NCBI GenBank assembly: GCA_025356795.1
Contig: JANXRR010000566.1
Coordinates: 1 to 5,843, forward strand
Direction of reading: 5' to 3'
DNA length: 5,843 bases
Source of the DNA: Bacteroidia bacterium
GTDB lineage: Bacteria; Bacteroidota; Bacteroidia; Cytophagales; Cyclobacteriaceae
Part shown: in pieces, positions 1 to 5,843 of the stretch
Numbering within the stretch: the first letter of the stretch is position 1
Layout: every line of letters begins with the position of its first letter
Translations under genes and position numbers: made by a program
The notes under the pieces: generated by a model
What the model was told of the DNA's origin: nothing
Databases searched by the model: none
The model's input: the letters and a program-made list of their open reading frames with translations, nothing else

Positions 1-2419
1 CAGATATTGCAACTTCCCATCCTTGGCGTTCGGTGACAAGGTCATTGACAAGTTTCTTGTTGTATCCTGTCGATGAAGCAGTAGGTGCCCCCAAAATACG
101 GGGGCCATCTTGGGTTGTAAACCTCGTCACATCTAACCCAAGTCTGTTTTCTAAGAACTTAGCGTCTGCACCAAATTCATACGAATCAACTGAAAAAGGT
201 TTTAACCCCGCATTTGCCAATGTACTAGAATAATCTGCCGCAGGGCCGTTGTTATATAAGTTTCGGGTTAAATAAATATTCTGGTTATCGTAACTAGGGC
301 CATCGTAGGAAGTAGTGTAATCAGTACCGTAGCCTAGCGGGTTAGCCTGCCCTGATGCAGACCAAGCTGGGCCAATGTTTGCTCGGGTAAGACCTCCTTT
401 TACATTGGCAAAAGACCCTCTCACTTTCACAAACGAAATAACCTCGGGTAACTTTAAATAGTCACTGACTACTGTGCTCAAAGCAAAAGAGGGATAAAAA
501 TATGAGTTTTTGTTTTGAGGCAATGTGGAGAGCTTATCTTCCCGGCCGGTAACAGATAGTGTTACAAAGTTTTTGTAGGTGAAGTCAAAACTTGCAAACG
601 CGCTAAAAACTTGCATATCTGATTTAAAATTGTAAAGCAGCTTTGCATTGCGTGAGTTAGCAAAATTGTAAACCCCTGGTACGATCAAGTAATCTGTGCT
701 TTCCCATGATGAATTGTATTGAAATACGCGAATGTTTCCACCCACAGTGGCTGTGATATGAAAGTCAGGTGTGATCTTCTTGTCGAAGTTTATCAATAAA
801 TCGGTATTGTTTTCAAACAAAGAGCGTTTGTCTTCGCGATAGTCACCTTGTCTGAAATCCCTACCATAAATAATAGCTGAGTAAGGTAGTTTTTCATTGC
901 GGAGCGAATTCCAAGTTGACACTTGTGTACGGAAAGACACATTGAGGTAATCAGTTATTTTATAGCTCAATTTAGTGAAGCCATACACATCCGTTTTATA
1001 ATGTCCGCGAAGCCATTCGTAGCTCATAAAGTATGGATTATTGTTACGGCCATATTCAAACCAATATTGTTGAGAACCCGCAACACCAGGGTTTTTGTAA
1101 TAGTCCTTCATGTCGTCAATATCCCAATGTTGTGAGCCGTACACTTTAAACATATACGTGTAACTGTTGGGGCCGTAGTTCACATCTGGAATGTTATCAG
1201 AATACTGGCGGTTAAGATTTAAGTTGCCTTCCAAGCGCAATTTTGAATTGAAATTGTGCCCAGCAGAAATATTGAAGTTGGTAATATTCAACCCTGTATT
1301 GGGAGCAATGCCTTTTTGATAGGAATGAGAAACAGAAAGACGTAAATCAGATGCACCGTTGGAAGCTGAAATGGAAATATTATTGTTAGACAGAATGCCT
1401 GTCTCCATAAATTTCTGGTAGTTGTCATTGCCACGAGCCTCCCAAGGAGTGCCTGTTCTTATTCCATTGCCACCAATAGGACTATTGTATTGTTTTACAT
1501 TTTGACCTTCAAAACGAGGGCCCCATACATTGGGACGTTGGTCAGAGCCTTTCACGCCAGCTCCCGCATCGTCATACGGGCCATCGCCAAAACGGTAAGC
1601 GTAATTTGAGCCTGCACCATATTCAGCTTGGTTATCGGGTAGTGTTAAGAAACCTTTATCCACCATGGTGCTGGAATTAAAATCTACCGAGAAACCTCTT
1701 TTATCTTTAGAGCCCCTTTTGGTGGTAATCAAGATAGCTCCATTTTGTCCTCTAAATCCATAAAGAGCAGCCGCATTCGCTCCTTTTAACACTGTGTACG
1801 TTTCAATATCATCGGCACTGATGTTCCATGTATCAGAGTTAACAGGCACACCGTCCACAACAAACAAAAGGTCAGATCTTCCGCGAAGTACTAACGAAGG
1901 TCTTCCCAAAAGTTCAGCCGAAGGGCCAACTGTTAAGCCAGCGATTTTTCCAGTCAATGAATTAAGAGGGTTTGGCTCACGCGCCTTTACCAAATCTTGA
2001 CCTTTCACCTCTTGGGTAGTATAGCCCAAAGTTCTTAATTCCTTTTTTATACCCAATGCAGTTACCACCACTTCTTCCAGTTGCTTGGAGTCGGTAGCTA
2101 ATGTAACATCAAGAAGTGTTCTACCTGCAAGCGAAACCTCTTGTGAAATGAAGCCCACAAAGGAGAAAACAAGGATGTCATCATTCGCAGCCAAATTAAT
2201 TTTGTACGCCCCGTTCACATCGGTTACCGCACCGTTGGAGGTTCCCTTCACAACAATATTTACCCCTGGAAAGGGTTGTTGATCTTCTCCGGAAATTACT
2301 TTGCCGGATACTGTGCGCTCTTGTGCCGAAGCAGTGCCGAAGCTTATCATTAACGCTACTAGGGAAAGTAAACAATTCCGAAGCGTTTTACTCACCGCTT
2401 TTTGTAAAAATTTTTTCAT
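1..2419 (-). CDS. SusC/RagA-family TonB-linked outer membrane receptor (C terminus beyond window)
   Basis: This is an outer-membrane active-transport receptor energised by TonB, normally paired with a SusD-like surface lipoprotein to import oligosaccharides, peptides or other large nutrients. Translation from the ATG at 2419 stays open for 806 codons to the window edge. Residues 1-32 form a signal peptide (basic start, hydrophobic core, cleavage after ASA before QE). Residues 35-110 match the carboxypeptidase-regulatory-like domain (VSGKV, PFPGVNIVVKGT, TDVNGAY, FSFVGF). A TonB-box-like EEVVVTALG lies at 115-123. The plug follows with NSLTGKIAGL (153-162), LRGRSDLLFVVDGVPV (178-193) and LKGANAAALYGFRGQNGAI (211-229). 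The rest is aromatic-rich barrel sequence, ending in STGYNKKLVN near the edge, a stretch usual late in the SusC barrel. Family members are about 1000 residues, so roughly 200 are missing. The substrate cannot be read from sequence. No disruption is visible. Confidence 0.95.
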   Translation of the reverse strand, partial: MKKFLQKAVSKTLRNCLLSLVALMISFGTASAQERTVSGKVISGEDQQPFPGVNIVVKGTSNGAVTDVNGAYKINLAANDDILVFSFVGFISQEVSLAGRTLLDVTLATDSKQLEEVVVTALGIKKELRTLGYTTQEVKGQDLVKAREPNPLNSLTGKIAGLTVGPSAELLGRPSLVLRGRSDLLFVVDGVPVNSDTWNISADDIETYTVLKGANAAALYGFRGQNGAILITTKRGSKDKRGFSVDFNSSTMVDKGFLTLPDNQAEYGAGSNYAYRFGDGPYDDAGAGVKGSDQRPNVWGPRFEGQNVKQYNSPIGGNGIRTGTPWEARGNDNYQKFMETGILSNNNISISASNGASDLRLSVSHSYQKGIAPNTGLNITNFNISAGHNFNSKLRLEGNLNLNRQYSDNIPDVNYGPNSYTYMFKVYGSQHWDIDDMKDYYKNPGVAGSQQYWFEYGRNNNPYFMSYEWLRGHYKTDVYGFTKLSYKITDYLNVSFRTQVSTWNSLRNEKLPYSAIIYGRDFRQGDYREDKRSLFENNTDLLINFDKKITPDFHITATVGGNIRVFQYNSSWESTDYLIVPGVYNFANSRNAKLLYNFKSDMQVFSAFASFDFTYKNFVTLSVTGREDKLSTLPQNKNSYFYPSFALSTVVSDYLKLPEVISFVKVRGSFANVKGGLTRANIGPAWSASGQANPLGYGTDYTTSYDGPSYDNQNIYLTRNLYNNGPAADYSSTLANAGLKPFSVDSYEFGADAKFLENRLGLDVTRFTTQDGPRILGAPTASSTGYNKKLVNDLVTERQGWEVAIS

Positions 2420-2500
2420 TGGTTTTGTTGAATTTGTTTATAACTATGAACACCATTATTACTAGTGGCAAAGCAACAACTCTAGTTTGATGTAAGATTG

Positions 2501-2515
2501 AGGTAATTATTACCT
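2501..2515. promoter_or_regulatory. Perfect 7+1+7 palindrome, possible operator upstream of SusC-like gene
   Basis: The bases AGGTAATTATTACCT form an inverted repeat with 7-bp arms around one central T, centred 89 bp upstream of the receptor start. A one-base centre does not suit an RNA hairpin, so a site for a dimeric DNA-binding protein is more plausible. The right half continues into TACCTATTA, which recurs at 2623-2631. No regulator is encoded nearby, and an AT-rich palindrome can arise by chance, so the functional call is speculative. Confidence 0.3.
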
Positions 2516-2631
2516 ATTAATTATCAATTGTGGGGCAAAGGGAGAAACTCTATTAACTTTAAAATAATCTAAATCGGTTTCTGAAATTTAAAGTACATTT
2601 CAGTTAACATTAGGTTAATGACTACCTATTA
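2511..2631. repeat. Direct 9-bp repeat TACCTATTA (2511-2519 and 2623-2631)
   Basis: TACCTATTA occurs twice in the receptor's upstream region, 112 bp apart. The first copy overlaps the right arm of the 2501-2515 palindrome. The second follows an imperfect inverted repeat (ATTAGGT at 2609-2615 against ACCTATT at 2624-2630). The shared ACCTA/TAGGT core suggests a common binding motif, but the match is short and the sequence AT-rich. Confidence 0.25.
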
Positions 2632-2655
2632 CTTCTTGGATCTCTTGAGCAATAT

Positions 2656-2676
2656 TTAGACAGTCGCTCTATCTAA
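2656..2676 (-). terminator. Hairpin 32 nt downstream of the histidine kinase, possible terminator
   Basis: On the minus-strand transcript, UUAGAUAG pairs with CUGUCUAA around the loop AGCGA, giving an 8-bp stem with one G-U pair. The wobble becomes a C-A mismatch on the plus strand, so the structure favours minus-strand RNA. It sits 32 nt past the kinase stop codon, where a transcript end is expected. No U-tract follows (AUAUUGCUC), so this is not a canonical intrinsic terminator. Confidence 0.3.
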
Positions 2677-2707
2677 CTATGAAGGAGTGAATTAGCGAAT
2701 ATCATTT

Positions 2708-3571
2708 TTAGATGATAGTATTTGGTAACTTAATCTTAAAAGAAGTTCTTCCATTTTCACTTACAAAATCAATACTACCTTTTAATTGTTCAACAATTTT
2801 ATGGACGATGTACAATCCCAAACCTGATCCGTTTGAACGTTCTGATCCCCGGTAAAACATTTTAAAAATTTCAGCCTGTATATCCTTAGCAATCCCTTCC
2901 CCGTCATCGGTAATCAGTATTTCAAAATCAGCTGCGGAAGGTTTCGTTTCTATCACAATCGAACCATGCACCAAAGGCTGGCGAAATGTAATAGCATTAG
3001 AAAGAATATTTTTAATCACAATGCTTACTAATAACTGATCAGAAAATATTTCTTTAGTTGCATTGAAATGAAATTGGAAATCTATGGAGTGAAAATTTGG
3101 TGTGAACCGAATATCAGAAATACAACTTTTAATTAACTCCGCTACGTCAAATTTACAAAAGTGTAAATCGTTTGTTATCGCTTTGGCAAGGGTTGACAAT
3201 GCTTTCAATAATTCATCCATTTGATGTGATTGATCTTGAATGTGATCAACACAAATCTGTTGGGTTTCATTTAAGGTTTCTAGTTTTAGAATAGAAAGCA
3301 CACCGTTAATGGAAGCGATGGGTGATCTAAGGTCATGAGATGCCCTGTATAATATTTGGTCAAGTTCATAATTTCTTTCTTTAAGTTCTGCTAGTGTACC
3401 CAACAACTTATTGTTTTTATCTTCAAGCTCTTCTATTGCAGCAGTGAGCTCTTCTTTTTGTGCATCAATTTCTTCCATGCGATCGGCCAGATCGCTTTCT
3501 CGCTCCATCAATGCCATTGTGCGCTGATCAAGCAGTTCACGAAGCTTGGATACATTTTCACTTTCCTCCAT
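2708..3571 (-). CDS. Soluble sensor-less histidine kinase with N-terminal coiled coil
   Basis: A cytoplasmic two-component histidine kinase, expected to autophosphorylate on histidine and pass the phosphate to a response regulator not in this window. Residue numbers count from the alternative TTG at 3583; the ATG at 3571 is residue 5. Residues 5-76 are charged and heptad-like, so a dimeric coiled coil. The H-box is RASHDLRSP with phospho-acceptor H83. The ATPase domain has the N-box (KNILSNA, N192 and N196), the G1 box DDGEGI (226-231), the F-box (FKMF, 240-243) and the G2 box GSGLGLYIV (252-260). No membrane segment, PAS, GAF or receiver domain is visible. The frame upstream is closed by a TAA at 3632-3634, so a lost in-frame sensor is not nearby. 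I prefer the ATG at 3571 because TTG starts are rare; neither has a clear ribosome binding site. It may be regulated by a partner binding the coiled coil. Confidence 0.9.
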   Translation of the reverse strand: MEESENVSKLRELLDQRTMALMERESDLADRMEEIDAQKEELTAAIEELEDKNNKLLGTLAELKERNYELDQILYRASHDLRSPIASINGVLSILKLETLNETQQICVDHIQDQSHQMDELLKALSTLAKAITNDLHFCKFDVAELIKSCISDIRFTPNFHSIDFQFHFNATKEIFSDQLLVSIVIKNILSNAITFRQPLVHGSIVIETKPSAADFEILITDDGEGIAKDIQAEIFKMFYRGSERSNGSGLGLYIVHKIVEQLKGSIDFVSENGRTSFKIKLPNTII

Positions 3572-3593
3572 TTCTTGCAGCAATGATTTAGCT

Positions 3594-3623
3594 TTTGTGG
3601 AATATTGTAATTTTCTAAAATTG
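3594..3623 (+). promoter_or_regulatory. Bacteroidota-type promoter for the STAS-like gene
   Basis: TTTG at 3594-3597 is followed by an 18-bp spacer and TAAAATTG at 3616-3623. The Bacteroidota primary-sigma consensus is TTTG near -33 and TANNTTTG near -7, so the -7 element differs at one defined base and the spacing is slightly short but acceptable. Transcription would start near 3630, leaving a leader of roughly 45 nt before the ATG at 3677. The element lies just upstream of the kinase start on the opposite strand, so expression of the two divergent genes could interfere. Confidence 0.4.
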
Positions 3624-3676
3624 TGTAAACATTATACAACCAATTGTGTTCTGTTTCAGGAACAAAAATAACAATT

Positions 3677-4096
3677 ATGGAAAACTTGATAAAAGAAAAA
3701 GAATTTAAGCATGCTATTGTTTACACGGTAGCTAATTCACCTAAAACGGCCATTGTAGAAGCCACGGCAAATTATATCCCCTTAGAACCCTTCAAAGAAA
3801 TATTCACCTTCATAGGTGACTTGGCAAAGAAAAAGAATCTCACAAAATTAATTTTTGACAAACGGAAATTAACAGTGTTTCATCAACCTTCTATGGAGTG
3901 GTATTTTATAGAATGGAAAGAAAAAATGTTTGATCAAGGGCTCAAAACGCACAGGAAGATATTGCCAACGGACGATGTTTTTCGTCAAAGTGTTCGCATT
4001 GGTCGCGAAAAAATCAATGCAACATATCCAGAAAAAAAATTCAACCTGATGGATATTCAATATGCTGAAACAGTAGAAGCCGCCCTGTTGAAATAA
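3677..4096 (+). CDS. Small SpoIIAA/STAS-like protein of unknown function
   Basis: The 139-residue product is soluble, with no signal peptide or membrane segment. I chose the ATG at 3677; a TTG at 3644 would add 11 residues but has little support. The pattern looks alpha/beta: a strand around 13-18 (AIVYTV), a strand around 25-30, a helix around 37-52, a strand with an invariant-looking basic patch (KLIFDKRKL, 57-65), then MEWYFIEWKEKMF (73-85), ILPTDD (95-100), a helix with IGREKI (108-113), and a C-terminal strand-helix (MDIQYAETVEAAL). This order and the C-terminal DIQYAETVEAA resemble SpoIIAA/STAS-like proteins common in Bacteroidota, usually annotated as hypothetical. In that fold, members act as phospho-switch partners or small-ligand binders, but no function is established here. 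It is divergent from the histidine kinase with about 105 bp between starts, so a signalling partnership is possible but inferred. The fold assignment is by eye. Confidence 0.8.
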   Translation: MENLIKEKEFKHAIVYTVANSPKTAIVEATANYIPLEPFKEIFTFIGDLAKKKNLTKLIFDKRKLTVFHQPSMEWYFIEWKEKMFDQGLKTHRKILPTDDVFRQSVRIGREKINATYPEKKFNLMDIQYAETVEAALLK

Positions 4097-4162
4097 TTAA
4101 CCACTCAACCGCATTTGCGAACTTTGTCTTTCAATTAGATATTGCTACATCAGTTTTCAAAG

Positions 4163-4195
4163 AGTGCGACTAGAAAGATCGCACTATTCTTTTGA
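4163..4195 (+). terminator. Intrinsic terminator between convergent genes
   Basis: AGTGCGA (4163-4169) pairs perfectly with TCGCACT (4179-4185) around a 9-base loop. ATTCTTTTGATT follows on the plus strand and a longer T-rich run (4199-4207) a little further on. The hairpin lies 67 bp after the STAS-like gene's stop and 94 bp past the convergent phosphohydrolase gene's stop, so it may end both transcripts. The T-tract is better on the plus strand; on the minus strand only CTTTG follows. The remaining gap, 4097-4278, shows no gene. Confidence 0.55.
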
Positions 4196-4208
4196 TTTAT
4201 TTTTTTCT

Positions 4209-4221
4209 GAAGTTTAACTTC
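4209..4221. repeat. 13-bp perfect palindrome GAAGTTTAACTTC
   Basis: Six-base arms flank a single central T. It lies in the gap between two convergent genes, 24 bp beyond the terminator hairpin. With no T-run directly after it on either strand, it does not look like a terminator in its own right. It could extend the termination region or be chance. Confidence 0.2.
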
Positions 4222-4278
4222 CGAGAAAGGATCCTACGCTATAAAAGAAATTCTTAATCATCAACGATAAAATATCAT

Positions 4279-5361
4279 CTATTTTTTTATCACAGTGTTG
4301 ATTGCTTCACCCACCGGTTTATCACTCGTGTAATTTAATCCAAGCAAAGCGGCCAAGGTTTTTGCTATTTGATTTTGATATACTTGACCTTCGGATTTCA
4401 GTTCGCCCAAAGCCGGAGTATCAGGCCCCAAGTAAGCCATCCATATTTGTCCAGACTCTTGTATTTTTTGTCCATGATCTTTGAGGTCTTACTATCATTG
4501 CCTCTTCCATGATCGCAAGTGATGATCAACGAGGTTTTATTTTTGTAGGTAGGATTCGACTGCACATACGTCCAAAGCTCACTGATCCATCGATCGGTAT
4601 AGTTAGCGGAATTTAAGTAAGCTCCGTATTCGCCACCATGAGCAAAGTCATCCGTCTCATCAAAGGCCAAATAGAGTACACGGGGTTGATTCTTTTTTAG
4701 GTATTCAAATCCATAATAAAAGGTGGGCGCATCCAATCGCGTTTCTCCAAATAGGTTTGGCAATGAAGGAATTCAATGCATTTAACAGCTTTTCTCCTTC
4801 GCTTAACATATTGCCTGTGGCAGGCATCATGCCAGCATTTACTAATATACCGTTTCGTTTGTCATTAATGATGTAGGGGAAAACTTCCCAGGCACCAAAG
4901 GCGGCAACTTTGCCCTTAAAAGCGAGCTGTGTATAAATGAATTCCAACACATTGGTATTTGGCTTGTAAAATTTATCGTTGCTGTGAATACGTTCGTTGT
5001 CTGCCGCTCCTGTTAGCAATTCATTATACCCCGGATAAGAGAATAATTGATTGTTTGTAACATTAGCAAAGTTGTTGAACGCACGATTGCCATACAACTG
5101 ACCTTCCTTAGCAATAGTATTCCAAAAAAAAGGGAGAAGAGCCTTGCGTCTTTCAATCAAATCATCTCGCCAATATTTTTCTTTCAGCTTCCCATCACGT
5201 ATCATTAATTGCTGTTTAAAAAACGAGGAATCAGCACCGTTAAATATTTCTTGCCAGCGCATGCCGTCAAGCGTGATGAGAACTACGTTTTCGGTTTTTG
5301 TCTTTTGGGCCTGTGCCTCAATAGAAAGCACAATGAATAACATGTAAAGTATTTTTTTCAT
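4279..5361 (-). pseudogene. Secreted alkaline-phosphatase-superfamily phosphohydrolase, two compensating frameshifts
   Basis: This encodes a metal-dependent phosphohydrolase of the nucleotide pyrophosphatase/phosphodiesterase type, exported by a signal peptide (1-18, MKKILYM to AQA). Restored, it is about 360 residues. The frame starting at 5361 carries the first metal ligand (LITLDGMRWQ, D32) and the likely nucleophile (FSYPGYNELLTG, S108). After about 4770 it drifts into unrelated residues and stops near 4705. The family sequence continues in another frame from LPNLFGETRLDAP (about 4763) through the metal motifs DETDDFAHGG (D237, H241) and ITCDHGRG (D283, H284). Near 4480 it shifts back to the first frame, which supplies the last metal histidine (DHGQKI, about H296) and a normal C terminus ending at TAG 4281-4279. 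One extra base near 4770 and one missing base near 4480 explain it. As written, no single frame makes an active enzyme. Substrate unknown. It may be a real pseudogene or a sequencing error. Confidence 0.85.
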
Positions 5362-5486
5362 AGATAATTTTGGTTAATTTTTTTTAAAAGATCAATGTAT
5401 CTATTAGAGAATTTAAAAGCTCAGCTTAAAGTTTCTTCACATCACTCCAAGCTGGCATAAACATTATGTTGTGCGTTAGTTTTTTT
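5362..5486. other. Intergenic leader of the phosphohydrolase gene
   Basis: These 125 bases separate the two broken minus-strand genes and contain no gene. The stretch upstream of the ATG at 5361 is A-rich on the minus strand (AAAAAAAATTAACC), normal for Bacteroidota translation starts. No minus-strand match to TTTG plus TANNTTTG was found. A small palindrome, AACATTATGTT, lies at 5460-5470, with no evident role. Confidence 0.5.
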
Positions 5487-5843
5487 TTACCTACCAATCA
5501 AAATATTGTACTCTGTCGGAATATCTACACCTTGAAATTTGTTTGTTAAGCCGTACATTAATACTAGTGTCAGGCAAAGCCCAAAAACTAAAATTACTAT
5601 TGATTGGCTATTTGGTGTCAAGCCAAAAATACTTTGTTTCATTTTTTCGCTGTGAATTGCAGCAATGTGTCCCCAAAAAGAGATGATTGCTATTCAGTAG
5701 TACGGAATAAAAAATAGATTTGTTGGAAAATGATTAAGCCCTGCCACTCCAAAGTAAAAATTTGTATCCAAGTGCAGCAATAATCGTCCAACAAAAACTG
5801 CACTTAAATGAACTACAAAAAATATTGCTAGGTATAACCCTGT
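5487..5843 (-). pseudogene. Membrane protein C-terminal part interrupted by in-frame TGA (N terminus beyond window)
   Basis: One minus-strand frame encodes hydrophobic protein from the right edge (codon 1 at 5843) to a TAA at 5489-5487, broken only by a TGA at 5696-5694 (codon 50). Before the TGA there is one membrane helix (LYLAIFFVVHLSAVFVGRLL, codons 3-22), then a loop with FYFGVAGLNHFPTNLFFIPYY. After it the frame continues coherently: a second helix with IAIISFWGHIAAIH (51-64), a basic loop (SEKMKQ), a third helix (IVILVFGLCLTLVLM, 82-96) and a polar tail. A single TGG-to-TGA change restoring Trp would join the parts. Histidines H12, H59 and H64 fall in or at helix ends, a pattern seen in haem- or quinone-binding membrane proteins, but I do not recognise the family. 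The alternative, that the gene truly ends at the TGA, is less likely because the following 68 codons stay open and keep membrane-protein character. Confidence 0.6.

Larger units (their letters stand above)
2420..2707. other. Intergenic region between histidine kinase and SusC-like gene
   Basis: These 288 bases contain no convincing gene on either strand. They hold the receptor's 5' leader and the kinase's 3' end. Visible structure comprises a palindrome at 2501-2515, a repeated TACCTATTA at 2511-2519 and 2623-2631, and a hairpin at 2656-2676. No Shine-Dalgarno-like site precedes the receptor ATG, which is usual in Bacteroidota; the leader is A-rich (AACAAAACCA before the ATG). The best promoter guess on the minus strand is TTTG (2472-2469), 22 bp, then TAGTTATA (2446-2439). 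Its -7 element matches only two of the last four consensus bases, so I do not annotate it as a promoter. Confidence 0.6.

Noticed and set aside
923..1135. Plus-strand open frame of 70 codons, and similar ones at 33-233, 1794-2000 and 2085-2282
   Set aside because: All lie antisense inside the SusC-like receptor, whose translation matches its family throughout; these frames show no recognisable protein.
3627..3666. Minus-strand promoter for the kinase (TTTG at 3666-3663 and TAATGTTT at 3634-3627)
   Set aside because: The spacer is 28 bp and the -7 element matches poorly, so it does not fit the Bacteroidota consensus.
3869..4060. Minus-strand open frame opposite the STAS-like gene
   Set aside because: It is antisense to a better-supported gene and has no protein-like pattern.
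4478..4771. Programmed ribosomal frameshifting in the phosphohydrolase
   Set aside because: Two opposite shifts would be needed, no slippery heptamer or downstream structure is evident at either site, and I know of no programmed frameshifting in this enzyme family.
5144..5347. Plus-strand open frame opposite the phosphohydrolase N terminus (and 4302-4484 opposite its C terminus)
   Set aside because: Both are antisense to a protein with clear family motifs and are explained as shadow frames.
5455..5490. Integron attC-like site after the membrane protein (CTAACGC ACAAC on the minus strand)
   Set aside because: The CTAACGC-like string has no complementary GTTAG partner within the expected distance and does not match the RYYYAAC core, so no attC fold is supported.
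5694..5696. TGA read as tryptophan by a variant genetic code
   Set aside because: No identified gene in the window ends in TGA, which first suggested this. However, the 806-codon receptor and the other intact genes use TGG for Trp and contain no internal TGA, so a local mutation or error is simpler.

Overview
The window looks like a piece of a Bacteroidota chromosome, probably a Cytophagales or Chitinophagales relative. The evidence is a SusC/RagA-type TonB-linked outer-membrane receptor with a carboxypeptidase-regulatory-like N-terminal domain, AT-rich intergenic DNA without clear Shine-Dalgarno sites, and a Bacteroidota-type promoter (TTTG, 18 bp, TAAAATTG). The order is inferred from protein families only.

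Layout. Positions 1-2419 (minus) hold the first 806 codons of a SusC-like receptor that runs off the left edge; a SusD-like partner would be expected beyond that edge. Positions 2420-2707 are non-coding and contain a perfect palindrome, a 9-bp direct repeat and a hairpin. Positions 2708-3571 (minus) encode a small soluble histidine kinase with a coiled-coil N terminus and no sensor domain. A divergent gene at 3677-4096 (plus) encodes a 139-residue protein that resembles the SpoIIAA/STAS-like fold. A hairpin at 4163-4195 lies between this gene and the convergent gene to its right.

The right part holds two minus-strand genes that are both disrupted in this sequence. Positions 4279-5361 encode a secreted alkaline-phosphatase-superfamily hydrolase. 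Its reading frame shifts near 4764-4771 and shifts back near 4478-4482, so the metal-binding motifs lie in two frames and the C terminus returns to the original frame. Positions 5487-5843 encode the C-terminal part of an unrecognised membrane protein interrupted by one in-frame TGA at 5694-5696. Either these two genes are decaying or this stretch contains sequencing errors.

The genes do not form one obvious pathway. The receptor (outer-membrane import) and the phosphohydrolase (periplasmic or outer-membrane) are typical envelope functions. The kinase and the STAS-like protein share a divergent promoter region of about 100 bp and could form a small signalling pair, but that is inference from position. 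I did not find a mobile element, CRISPR array, RNA gene or clear novel system. The best leads are the compensating frameshifts, the TGA-interrupted membrane protein and the kinase/STAS-like pair.
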